A stretch of 64,000 nucleotides of DNA from Ahaetulla prasina (Eukaryota; Chordata; Lepidosauria; Squamata; Colubridae), in NCBI RefSeq assembly GCF_028640845.1, contig NC_080542.1:62943064-63007063 (forward strand). The letters run 5' to 3'. Position numbers and translations under genes: made by a program. Shown one piece after another: positions 20,736-30,349 of this stretch. The notes beneath the pieces were generated by a model that was not told where the DNA came from, ran no database searches, and saw only the letters and a program-made list of their open reading frames with translations. How positions within the stretch are numbered: the first letter of the stretch is position 1; each line of letters starts with the position of its first letter.

Positions 20736-21831
20736 ATCAAAAAAGCATCCAGATGCAATAATTCCTTCTTGCTTGAAACTCTGTGCTGATCAACTGGTTT
20801 TTATCTTCATTCACATCTTTAAGAAACCACTAGAAATGTGTTATTTCCTTCTTGCTCAGTTTCAGGTGTTTTTTTTTAACTTATGAGAAGTAGGTTCAAA
20901 AATATAATTAAGTAGAAAGACTCAGAATACCTTCCCCACATGCAGAATATAATACACTCATTAAAATGTATTCATTTCTTTCATTAGGCTTGTTTGTTTT
21001 CATGTTAATAGGGAAAAAAACCTTTTTCCAAGGATAAATCCCACTGCCACTTAGTCTCAGTGGAAGACATTTACATTCTTCTTGCTTTTTTTCTTTTCTT
21101 TTTCTTTTTCTTTTTTCTTTTGAAAAACAGTGCCTTGTCAATAGTGCAAAACCAAAGAAAAATTAATAGTAAATCTTAACACACAAACTAATAATGATAA
21201 TAATAATATATTATCAGTAATTATAATACATTTTCTTATCTTTTGTCTCATAAAAAAGAGAAATGATGCTACTGTTCCAATATTCTTGCAGTGGGAAAAA
21301 TTGATGGGAAAAGGACTAGAAATACAATAAAATGTTACAAATTCCAAGTTCTGCATAAAAGCAGTAGAAAAACTGCACAGTGTGGAAGGCCATGGCTGAT
21401 TTTATAGAATGGGAAAGAAGATATATTCAAAACTAGATATATTTTAGTTACAGATTGCTTGAGAGACTGAGAAGAGAAGCTTATAGTATCATTGAAGTAA
21501 GTAAAACATTACAAAGATTTTAGATGTAACTGCAGGGTAGGCCTAAATTTATGGCTTTTATAGATTTATATTTGGGAAAGCTAATAGAAACAAGACATGA
21601 TTTAGCTATTTTGGATTGCTCATATTTATTCTAGATTACTTTAAGTTTCTAGCCTGTTACATTAACTACTACATTGAATTATCCCAGTAAAATTGCCTGA
21701 CAATTACTTGCAGAGATTCACATAGCGGAAAGTAGACAGAATACAATATAAACTTAATTTAACCCTGTGATTTATTAGATTTATGTATGGGTGTGCCAAC
21801 TTAGGATTTATCTCATTGGGAAAATATTTAT
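20736..21831. other. AT-rich spacer with a polypyrimidine run
   Basis: A CTTTT-rich tract lies at 21080-21121. Otherwise nothing is recognised on either strand. Confidence 0.45.
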
Positions 21832-21961
21832 CAAAGTTTGAAATGTTGGTCTTCGTTTGACATGCCTCCTAAATATTTACTTTGGAATAAAGTTTGTTAT
21901 CAGTTTTCCAAAGTAAATATTTAGGAGGCATGTGAAAACGAAGACCAACATTTCAAACTTG
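21832..21961. repeat. 55-bp inverted repeat (hairpin), unknown element
   Basis: 21832-21886 (AAGTTTGAAATGTTGGTCTT ... TTTACTTTGGA) pairs with 21907-21961, with one indel and one or two mismatches, around a 20-base loop. A partial direct copy of the right arm (AAGACCAACATTACAAAGTT) follows at 21968-21990. It looks like a small transposable element I do not recognise. Confidence 0.75.
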
Positions 21962-22186
21962 TGAAACAAAGACCAACATTACAAAGTTTGCAAAAAGATT
22001 CAGGTGTTTTCAACTGAGGCAAGAGTGTTGAATTCTCCTACTGAATTAATCCATCATATAAACTAATGCAGTGTTGCCTACTGTGAAAAGCTGGAGCAAT
22101 GGTGATTGAGACTTCCAATATAAATGGCTGAAAGTAATCCTGAGTTGTATTCTAAGAAGATTTAGAGAAGAATAATCATTTTTGCA

Positions 22187-22553
22187 TACTGTATTTTTCG
22201 GAGCATAAAACGCACTGGAGTATACGCACTTAGGTTTTGGGGAGGAAAATAAAAAAAAAGCTGATTGGCAGGTGGATTGGCCTTCCGGAATACCTCCAAT
22301 CAGCTGTTCTCATAGGTGAATTTTAGCAACAGGTTACTTGGTTGTAAGCTTTGTGCCTTGCTTCTTCTTTTTTTTCCCTGCCTCTGAAAGCTTGCGAAAC
22401 AGCTTCAGAAAAAAAGCTGTTCTGATACTTTTTTCAGCCTCTGAAACCAACATTTGAGAAGCTGGGCAGCACTTCATTCAGAGTATAAGATGCACCCAGA
22501 TTTTCACCCTCTTTTTGGAGGAAAAAGGTGCGTCTTATACTCTGAAAAAATAA
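22187..22553. mobile_element. Terminal-inverted-repeat element of the 'TATAAGACGCAC' type
   Basis: The left end TACTGTATTTTTCGGAGCAT and the right end GTGCGTCTTATACTCTGAAA are inverted repeats. The motif repeats as a sub-terminal direct copy (GGAGTATACGCAC). The internal part has no coding sequence. I know this as a common miniature DNA transposon pattern in reptile genomes but cannot name the superfamily. Related sequence occurs at 34051-34115. Confidence 0.65.
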
Positions 22554-23390
22554 ATCCCCATGCTGATTTTTAGACGATGTCCAATTTTTCTAATACTTAC
22601 ACAAATTAAACAAAAGCAGTGCTAGAACAGATTAAGCAGTATTCTATTCACTCAAAACAGCAGAACCATTGCAAAGAGAATTCAGGAATTATCTTGCTTT
22701 TAAGTAATACTTTTATGATACCAATTTTATGCATAGAATTTGAGGGGGGGGGAAAGAGGCATGTAGTCTTTGTTTTTCTCCTACTTTTTCTTTTTTCTCC
22801 AAAAATTAAATAGTTATGGATGAGCTAATAACAATATGTTTAATCTGTAATACTAGAAGTTATTCATCTATAAGCATCCAGAAATCTGCCATACCACCAA
22901 TTGTTCCATTTGCAAATTATTCCCAACACAATTTAAAATCAACTTACATGTTCCTCAATTACTTCCATCACCATTCAAATAAAGAAACATGTTCATCATA
23001 GGTCTATAAGCTTGTAAGTGCACAACTTGCAAACAGTAGCCTCAGCTAATCATCGTTCAGCACAAATTACTGGTAATAGTCAAGAGCAAGAGGCAGCAGT
23101 CAAAGCAAGCTGTCTATTGAATAAAAAGCAGCCCAGAAAGATGGATACATTTGCTAAAAAGCTTTAGTTTGTAAAATAAAACCCACTTGGAATTGGAGTT
23201 TCCAAGACAAACACTGGCATTTGTTCTTAAAACGGTGCACTTTAAAGGGTTACAATCAGAAAATCATATAATTTAACAACTACAGTTTCACAATTAAAAC
23301 ATACTCAAAAGGTGGATACTGTTAGTCAAAAATGAGCATTATTGTTGCTAAGGAAATATGAGCCAATTGGTAGGTATCTTAGGAGGACAG
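22554..23390. other. AT-rich spacer, nothing recognised
   Basis: No coding relic or repeat termini seen on either strand. Confidence 0.45.
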
Positions 23391-23940
23391 GCCTTAAAAT
23401 TTGTGAAACAATTTAACTACCTTGCTAGCATCATGGATACAGATGGGGGAACAGAAGCAGAAATAAAATGCCAAGTAGGTAAAGCAATTGCTGTCTTCCA
23501 ACAAATGTGCTCAGTATAAGCCAAAATCAGATTATTTAATGTCATTGTCATACCAATTGCCAGCTATGCCAGTGAGGCCTCATAATCTACAAGAATTATT
23601 CATAAGATCAATGTCTTCCAACAAAGTTGTCTCAAAAGGATATATCTTCGTATCTCTTATTGAGAGCATGTCAAAACAAAGAAATTCTACAAAAAAGTAA
23701 TTCCCAAAGATTCTTGAGATAGTGGTAGAACAAAGAATATGCTTTGTTGAACACGTACTCCACATGAGTGAGCAACGTCCAGCAAAAAGTGCAATCAATT
23801 GGATACTACCAGATGATTGGAGAAAATGAGGAAGGCCAAAGGAAATGTGGTGCCAAACATTTCAGGAAGATCTGAAAAACATCAGCCCTAGATGGAAAGA
23901 TGCAGAGACTATAGCTGCCTCCTCAAAATTGTGGTCTATG
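23391..23940 (+). pseudogene. LINE reverse transcriptase C-terminus, RTE-like, heavily decayed
   Basis: Fragments in several plus-strand frames give ASIMDTDGGTEAEIKCQVGKA (23424-23482), then an IRLFN-like and YASEAS segment (usually YG.E.W), and a GRPKEMW-like end near 23830-23860. This order (LGS-DGG-EI-RI-KA, then LYG-ETW, then GH-LR, then GRP--TW) is typical of the C-terminal part of RTE-type and related LINE proteins. The clade is uncertain. It is non-functional. Confidence 0.5.
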
Positions 23941-24111
23941 CTTGTAGTGCAATGTGCTTAGCACACAACATGATAATGGTAGGTACCTTATCTTGTACCA
24001 CAAGAAGTGATTCCACAGCGTTCTATTTCATAAAAAAAAATTTACTGCTTGTAACTCTTACCAATAAAAAAAGGAATTTGGATAGCAAAGACTATAATCT
24101 GCTCTGTTTTT

Positions 24112-24395
24112 TTGTTTTTTTTTACATTTATATCCCGCCCTTTTCCGAAGACTCAGGACAGCTCAGGACAGCTCAAGACTAGCAATAGTCTTCATTCTAT
24201 TTGTATATTTATATACAAAGTCAATTTATTGCCCCCAACAATCTGGGTCCTCATTTTACCTACCTTATAAAGGATGGAAGGCTGACTCAACCTTGGGCCT
24301 GGTGGGACTACTACCTGCAGCAATTGCAGGCAGCTGCTGTTAATAACAGACTGCATTAGCAGCCTGAGCCACAGAGGCCCTATCTGCTTCGTTCT
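24112..24395 (-). mobile_element. tRNA-headed SINE (second family), minus
   Basis: On the minus strand the head is GGCCTCTGTGGCTCAGGCTG (A-box region, 24383-24364), and the B box is degraded near AGTAGTCCCACC. The body has CAAGGTTGAGTCAGCCTTCC and GAGGACCCAGATTGTTGGGG, a signature shared with the copies at 38372-38540 and 47635-47820. A T-rich segment at 24112-24180 with ATCCCGCCCTTTTCCGAAGA is a LINE-type hairpin tail. Confidence 0.7.
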
Positions 24396-24424
24396 CAGCA
24401 ACCAGCAAGGGTCAATCCTACTGC

Positions 24425-25660
24425 CTTTTTAAAAATGAACCTTAAACCACAATTCCATCAGTAGAGCCAGAGGTGAAATGCTCCCAGTTTGGACTGGATC
24501 ACGTGATCTGGTAACGATGGGGATGGGTAGTTCGGAGAACCAGTAGCAAAACTGCCTGCCCACCCTCCCCTGCCCATGGCCACCCAATCCCCTGGTCCCC
24601 ACTTACCTACTTGCTGCTTCTTTCAGCCTCGCTAAGCTTTGCTTCGGCTGCTGCAATCAATTGCATCAGCAACTGAATCTGCCTGCCTACAATCCATCTC
24701 ATCGGTGAGCAACTCAATCTGCCTGCCTTGTCCCTTGAATTAGGTAAGTAATGGGGGGGAGCTTTAAAAAAATAATTGGAGTTTTTTAAAAGAGTTTTAT
24801 TTTTTTAAAACATAGCAATTAACTTTAAATTGCTACGTCTAAATTTAAAATGAAGTTTTAAATTTAACTGCTTTTATCTAAAAATATAAATAAATAAAAT
24901 AAAATATTTGTGCAGCTTTCTGAGATTTGGTGTGTTTCTGTAGTGATTCACTCTAACTACACAAACACACAAAATCTCACAAAGCTTATGTGGCATTTTG
25001 TGTGTGTGAGTCAGTTGTGTTGTGTGTGTGTGTAAAATGTGAAAGTTGGTTTTTGAGCTTTTTGTGGCTGTGGTAAGGTTCCTGTTTGTTACAAGGGCCA
25101 TTTTGGGTGAAATGCAGCTGCTTTTACATTGTGTGTGAGTCAGTTGTGTTGTGTTATGTATATGTAAAGTGTGAAGGTTGGTTTTTGGTACCTCTTATTG
25201 TTTTGTATACTTGGCTTATTATTTTTATTATTTATTATTGGCCATGCTTACCCAGTCATCTGACCACCAAGCCATGCCCACCAATTAAGCCATGCCCACA
25301 GAACCAATAGGGAAAATTTTTAGATTTCACCCCTGAGTAGAGCCAATATATTGCATCTGAAAAACCTGAGACGCTGGACAGATCTCTAACCTTCTGGATA
25401 AAACAGCTGAAAAATTGAAAAGCCACAACAATTTACTGAACAGACTGGTTAGGACAGCCTGGGGTGCTGATGCTAAAACCCAACAAACAACAGCTTTATT
25501 TCACAGCTGAATATTGTGCCAGCATGTGGCTTAACAATGCCCACATCTAAACGGTTGATGTTCAACTCCACCAGACAATGTGAATCATTTCTGGCACATT
25601 GCATCCCACTCCTGTGGACTGATTACCAGTACTTAGCAATATCTTACTAGTATTGTATTC
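24425..25660 (+). pseudogene. LINE reverse transcriptase C-terminus, clade unassigned, split by a hAT-like element
   Basis: Plus-strand pieces on both sides of 24468-25335 join into one relic: KPQFHQ before it, then ETLDRSLTF (25363-25392), NLLNRLVRTAWGADAKT (25432-25480), and SGTLHPTPVD-like sequence to about 25640. The pattern LGVTLDR.LTF ... LLRKL.GT.WGA.A.TLR ... S.P.W ... R.I.GT is the C-terminal half of a LINE protein family seen in several animals. I cannot place it in a clade from memory. Stops and frameshifts are present. Confidence 0.5.
24468..25335. mobile_element. hAT-like nonautonomous element, 868 bp, 8-bp target duplication AGTAGAGC
   Basis: It begins CAGAGGTGAAAT and ends ATTTCACCCCTG (11 of 12 complementary). 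Perfect AGTAGAGC repeats lie at 24460-24467 and 25336-25343. There is no transposase frame. The same left end occurs at 19849. A (GT)n run at 25017-25033 and two copies of GAGTCAGTTGTGTTGTGT lie inside, the latter at about 25007 and 25136, showing an internal duplication of roughly 130 bases. Confidence 0.92.
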
Positions 25661-25714
25661 CTCAAGTTTCATATAGTAATTAATTATCCATGTATTAACT
25701 GCAGCTAGAATTGT

Positions 25715-26390
25715 ATTTGCATAACATTGGAAAAGTGAAGAGATCCCTACTAATGAGAATGTGATTAGGAAAATATTAGAATGTGCAGAAATGAACAGAT
25801 TAACGCTTGCAATTAAGGAGAAAGAACAAACTAAATATTATATGATATGGGAATTACTTTATCAATGGTTACAGAATAAAAATGGAAATTGGAAATAAAA
25901 GGAGATTAAAGAAGAGTAAAAATATGTTAAAATAGGATTATTATGCTTGAGAGGCATGGCCAATGTCGCAGGCTAGACGGTCGCACACCCCGGTACCTCC
26001 AGGGTATGCACCAAAATCCCCCCCCCCTGCTATGGGGTTCGTCCATCTCCTTGTTCAGACCATAGCTGCCTCAAAGGGGCAGCGAAGAATGGGGGAGCTG
26101 CCGGAGTGAACAGGGAGACTGCAAACTCCCTGCAGCTCCGGATTCCTTTCCCTCGACCCAGCAGGGAGGAATGCAGCCGCCATCAGCTGCAACAAAGCCG
26201 CAGTGGCCACAAGATTGGGCAGGAGGAAGAAGCACAAAAGAAACAGATTATTGAAGTTGGGTGAGTTATCACCATCTCACAGAGGATTATTATGCTTAAT
26301 ATTATTATTATATTCTTATTAAAAATATGTTAAGAGGGAAAAATGAATAGGTTTACTATGTTCAATACTACAATTGTAAGAGCAGATAAT
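25715..26390 (+). pseudogene. L1 LINE, C-terminus of ORF2 and 3' flank
   Basis: The plus strand at about 25755-25900 encodes NENVIRKILECAEMNRLTLA, then EKEQTKYYMIWELLYQW. This fits the end of L1 ORF2 (the EEW...K..E.AEM.KLT pattern followed by W..F..Y). The 334-bp insert at 25949-26282 interrupts the 3' part. CR1 sequence begins at 26391. It is a dead fragment. Confidence 0.6.
25949..26282. mobile_element. Unidentified 334-bp insert with 15-bp target duplication
   Basis: AGGATTATTATGCTT is present at 25934-25948 and again at 26283-26297, with 334 bp between. The insert is GC-richer than its surroundings (CAGCTCC, GCAGCCGCC and CAAAGCCGCAG blocks, a C-run at 26020-26028). A duplication of this length suggests LINE machinery, yet neither end has poly(A) or a simple tail. 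I recognise no tRNA head or LINE family; a 5'-region fragment of an L1-like element is possible. Confidence 0.6.
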
Positions 26391-26474
26391 TAACATAACA
26401 TAACATAACATAACAACAGAGTTGGAAGGGACCTTGGAGGCCTTCTAGTCCAACCCCCTGCCTAGGCAGGAACC

Positions 26475-27539
26475 CTACACCATCTCAGTCAGATGGTTAT
26501 CCAACATTTTCTTAAAAATTTCCAGTGTTGGAGCATTCACAACTTCTGCAGGCAAGTCGTTCCACTTATTAATTGTTCTAACTGTCAGGAAATTTCTCCT
26601 TAGTTCTAAGTTGCTTCTTTCTTTGATCAGTTTCCACCCATTGCTTCTTGTTCTACCCTCAGGTGCTTTGGAGAACAGCCCGACTCCCTCTTCTTTGTGG
26701 CAACCCCTGAGATATTGGAACACAGCTATCATGTCTCCCCTAGTCCTTCTTTTTATTAAACTAGACATACCCAGTTCCTGCAACCGTTCTTCATATGTTT
26801 TAGCCTCCAGTCCTCTAATCATCTTTGTTGCTCTTCTCTGCACTCTTTCTAGAGTCTCAACATCTTTTTTACATCGTGGAGACCAAAACTGGATGCAATA
26901 TTCCAAGTGTGGCCTTACCAAGGCATTATAAAGTGGCACTAACACTTCACGTGATCTTGATTCTATCCCTCTGTTTATGCAGCCCAGAACTGTGTTGGCT
27001 TTTTTGGCAGCTGCTGCACACTGCTGGCTCATATCTAAATGGTTATCCACTAGGACTCCAAGATCCCTCTCACAGGTACTACTATTGAGCAAGGTACCAC
27101 ATATACGGTACTGGTGCATTTTGTTTTTTTTGCCTAAATGTAGAACCTTACTTTTTTCACTGTTGAATTTCATTTTGTTAGATAGCGCCCAATGTTCAAG
27201 TCTGTCAAGATCTTTCTGTAACTTGAGCCTATCTTCTGGAGTGTTGGCTATTCCTGCCAGCTTGGTGTCATCTGCAAATTTGATGAGTTCCCCATCTATC
27301 CCCTCGTCCAAGTCATTGATGAAGATGTTGAAGAGTACTGGGCCTAAAACAGAGCCTTGGGGTACTCCACTGCATACTTCCCTCCATGTGGATGTAGTTC
27401 CGTTGAGGACTACACGTTGAGTGCGGTTGGTCAGCCAGTTACGAATCCATCTGGTGGTGGTGCTGTCTAACCCACATTTTTCTACTTTATCTAGTAGTAG
27501 GTTATGGTCTACTTTATCAAATGCTTTACTGAAGTCCAA
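26475..27539 (-). pseudogene. CR1 reverse transcriptase, C-terminal half (354 codons open)
   Basis: This open frame starts in the palm with MDFSKAFDKVDHNLLL, then CSGVPQGSVLGPVLFN, the catalytic FADD (27278-27267), the thumb (LEHWALSNKMKFNSEKSKVL, DLGVLVDN), and the CR1-typical C-terminus ([58 protein letters not shown]). Catalytic residues are intact. In the parent element this enzyme would perform target-primed reverse transcription. The frame begins at the junction with L2 copy D; the missing N-terminal half lies at 32217-33160, so the protein is physically split. Confidence 0.92.
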
Positions 27540-27599
27540 GTAAATTATATTTTTTTCTTCTTCTGCGCATGCGCGTTATGGCGGCGTTCTGAGGTTCGT

Positions 27600-28030
27600 G
27601 GAGACGGCGGCTGTGAGTCCTTCGGGCTGCAATGCTGCTCTGCCGGCCGCCTGGCCGCTTGGTCTCCGGCTCCAGTTGTATGATCCTCCCGGCAGCCGAG
27701 AGCGAGGTCTTTGGTCCTTATTGAGCTCTCGGCTGCTGAGTTTGGAGCCGGAGTCCCTGGGCAGCGGCGGATGGCGGCGGCCATGTTGGGGGGGGCGCGA
27801 GGAGACGCCCGGCCCGAATCAGCTGTTTGGCGGCCGCAATGCAGTTCCGCCGGCCGCCTGGCTGCTTGGTCCCGCCCGTTGTGTGATTCTCCGGCAGCCG
27901 AGGCGAGGTCTTTGGACCTCATTGAGCTCCGGCTGCTGAGTGCGGAGTCAAGTCCTCGAACAGCGGCGGATGGCGGCGGCCATGCTGGGGGCGCGATGAG
28001 ACACCCGCCTGACCCAGCTGTTTGGCGGCG
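27600..28030 (+). repeat. Two tandem ~202-bp units in the L2 copy D 5' region
   Basis: CGGCAGCCGAG ... CGAGGTCTTTGG ... GAGCTC(T)CGGCTGCTGAGT ... GCAGCGGCGGATGGCGGCGGC CATG occurs at about 27690-27787 and again at about 27892-27986, and the preceding CCGGCCGCCTGGC(C/T)GCTTGGT is also repeated. The period is about 202 bases. Tandem promoter monomers are known from other LINE 5' UTRs; here the promoter role is an inference from position and GC/CpG content. Confidence 0.75.
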
Positions 28031-29229
28031 GTTTTCGACGCGGATGTCATCAACGGCTGTGGAGCGTACAAACATCGGCGAAGGATGGAGGACATCGACA
28101 TCGACGGCGGTATGCTGGGTTCTGGGTGTTGGACCGCAGGTAACACCGGTGGTTGGAGTGGGGCCTGTACGGGCATGATTATTGCCCCTCCCCTTTCCTT
28201 CCTTCCTCCCTTCATGGCCCGGAACATCGTTCTTCCCCCCACTGCTGACTTTTTGCCAAGGCCTGCCAAAAATGCCGTTATTTCACCAACGGCTTACATC
28301 TTTCCGGGTTGCTTTTCCATCGGCGACAGAGGTGGCGGGGCCTGGTCACTTACAACAGCGGCACAGCGGCGTGCTGGGGCCGTGTTGGGCCCAGCGGGAA
28401 AATCTGGCGGCTGGTTGGCGGTGGTACGGACAGCGGTATGGACAGCACTGACGGCACTGGCGGCATGATCTCGTCCCGATTATCGTACCACACGGGGTTT
28501 TGTCCCGTGATGGTACGTTGCCGGGAACCCGAGGGAGATTTTTATCCCGGCTATTGACTTTTTCCATCTTTGTAGCCGAGGAAACAACCAAGGGAAGGCT
28601 ATTATGCCAACCTCCGAGGTGGAGGTCATTAGATCGGGATCGGACTTTCGGCCCCTTGGTTGTTTCTGGACCCTTTGGATTTTCTACGGACTATAACCAA
28701 TATCATTGCCCGAGTGGCCAGTAATATGACTAACTATCGGTACGACCGGAACATCTCCGCCGGTTAGGGATGGACATCCTTTCGCTGTATATTGACTATT
28801 TCCCATGAGATACTCGTTTGCCGAACTACTACGACTGCGAGGTTCCCCGCCTGCAGGAATGGCCTCCAAATTATCGAGGGCTTATTTTAACGAAGGGTCT
28901 TGGGACCCAGAGAGGTGGTATGCGCCAAGAAGAAGTTGTGGGGTTTTTAAATAGTTTTTAAACAAGGGTTTTTAAGGGGCGGATTTGTGGTGGGGTGAGA
29001 ACCCGTCGGGGGGGGACCCAGCCCCTGTGCTAGTTCGCGACACTATTCCATCTTGTCTGAAGGCAGGGGAGGACGCTCCAGGTTTAGAGGGTTGCTCGAT
29101 CTATACGGTAAGTGGGAGAGGCAGATATGGCGGGGAGGGGCTGATTGAGTTGAGGGAGCACGCGTTCGATGTTTGAGAGCGATCGCGTGCTCCGGCCTCA
29201 GTCCCTACCTGCCTCGGTGGCCATGATCC

Positions 29230-30110
29230 TCAGAGCTTGGATCTTCGGTTGATGTTATGTAATGCCGGTCCGTGGTTAATAAGGCTCCCTGATCTGCGAT
29301 CTTATTCAGGGGAGTCCGCGGACCTTATGGGCATTACGGAAACCTGGTTGGGCCCAGAGGGGGTCCCCTTGTTGAGATGTGCCTCCAGGTTTCCGAGCAT
29401 TTCATCAGCCGAGGCCCAAGGTAGGGGTGGGGGTGGCGGTTGTTATCAGGAGGATCTAGAGCCGAGGAGACCACTGTTCCTCAGATTGCCGGCTGTGAAT
29501 CCTCTATGTGCGGTGGGGCTATAGGAATCAGTTGGGCTTGGTGATCGCACTGGCTCCTTGCTGCGTGACCACAGCCCTGCCCGAGCTGTTGGAGGTACTC
29601 GCTGCTGTGGCGGTTGAGACCCCCAGACTTATAGTCATGGGGGACTTTAACCTGCCATCAGTTGGCTTGTCATCGACGGCAGCTCGGGAGTTCTTGGCTT
29701 CCATGACGGCCTTGGACCTGATTCGAGTAAATGATGGCCCTACGCACACGGGGGGAGGCACACTGGATCTGATTTATATCTCTGGACAGTGGTTAAATGA
29801 TCTGGTGTTAGATGATTTAGTAACGGAACCAATGTCATGGTCGGATCATTTTCTCCTTCGCCTAGACCTTCGAACCGCCATTCACCACCGCAGGGAGACG
29901 GAACCTATACGGTGGTTCCGCCCCAGGCGCCTGATGGACCCTGAGAGGTTCCTGACGGAGCTTGGGCCATTCCCTGAGGAACTGGCCCACGGCACGGCTG
30001 AGGAACTGGTCGTGGCCTGGGAACAGGCCGCGGCCGGGGCCTTGACCGTGTCGCGCCTTTGCGGCCTCTGACCCGCGAGGTCTCGTCCGCCCCTTGGTTC
30101 TCCGAGGGGC
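29230..30110 (+). pseudogene. L2 copy D AP-type endonuclease, frameshifted
   Basis: Frames 29237-29524 and 29508-30071 cover it: LRLMLCNAG (N-terminal Asn), LMGITETWLG (catalytic Glu), a damaged GRGGG segment, then [28 protein letters not shown] and WSDHFLLRLDL (catalytic Ser-Asp-His), followed by the linker [15 protein letters not shown] frame change lies near 29510. The order and key residues match copy B. Confidence 0.85.
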
Positions 30111-30349
30111 TGAGGGAGATGAAACGCCGGAGAAGACGCCTGGAGAGCACCTGGAGGTCCAGTCGCCCGGTTGATCGGACACTAGTTAGATCCTACTCTA
30201 GGACCTACCTAGTGGCAATGAGGGAAGCGAGGCGCCTATGCCTCCACCCTCATTGCGCCGGCAGATAACCGCCCGCCGCCCCAGCTGGGTGACCCGCCTC
30301 TCCTACATCAGGAGGTGCGGGATGACCTCTGCAGGGACGAGCCGAGGAG

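Noticed and set aside
27545..28600. CpG-island-like region with frames of 113-176 codons on both strands
   Set aside because: It is the 5' region of L2 copy D with tandem units; no splice or protein motif supports a host gene.
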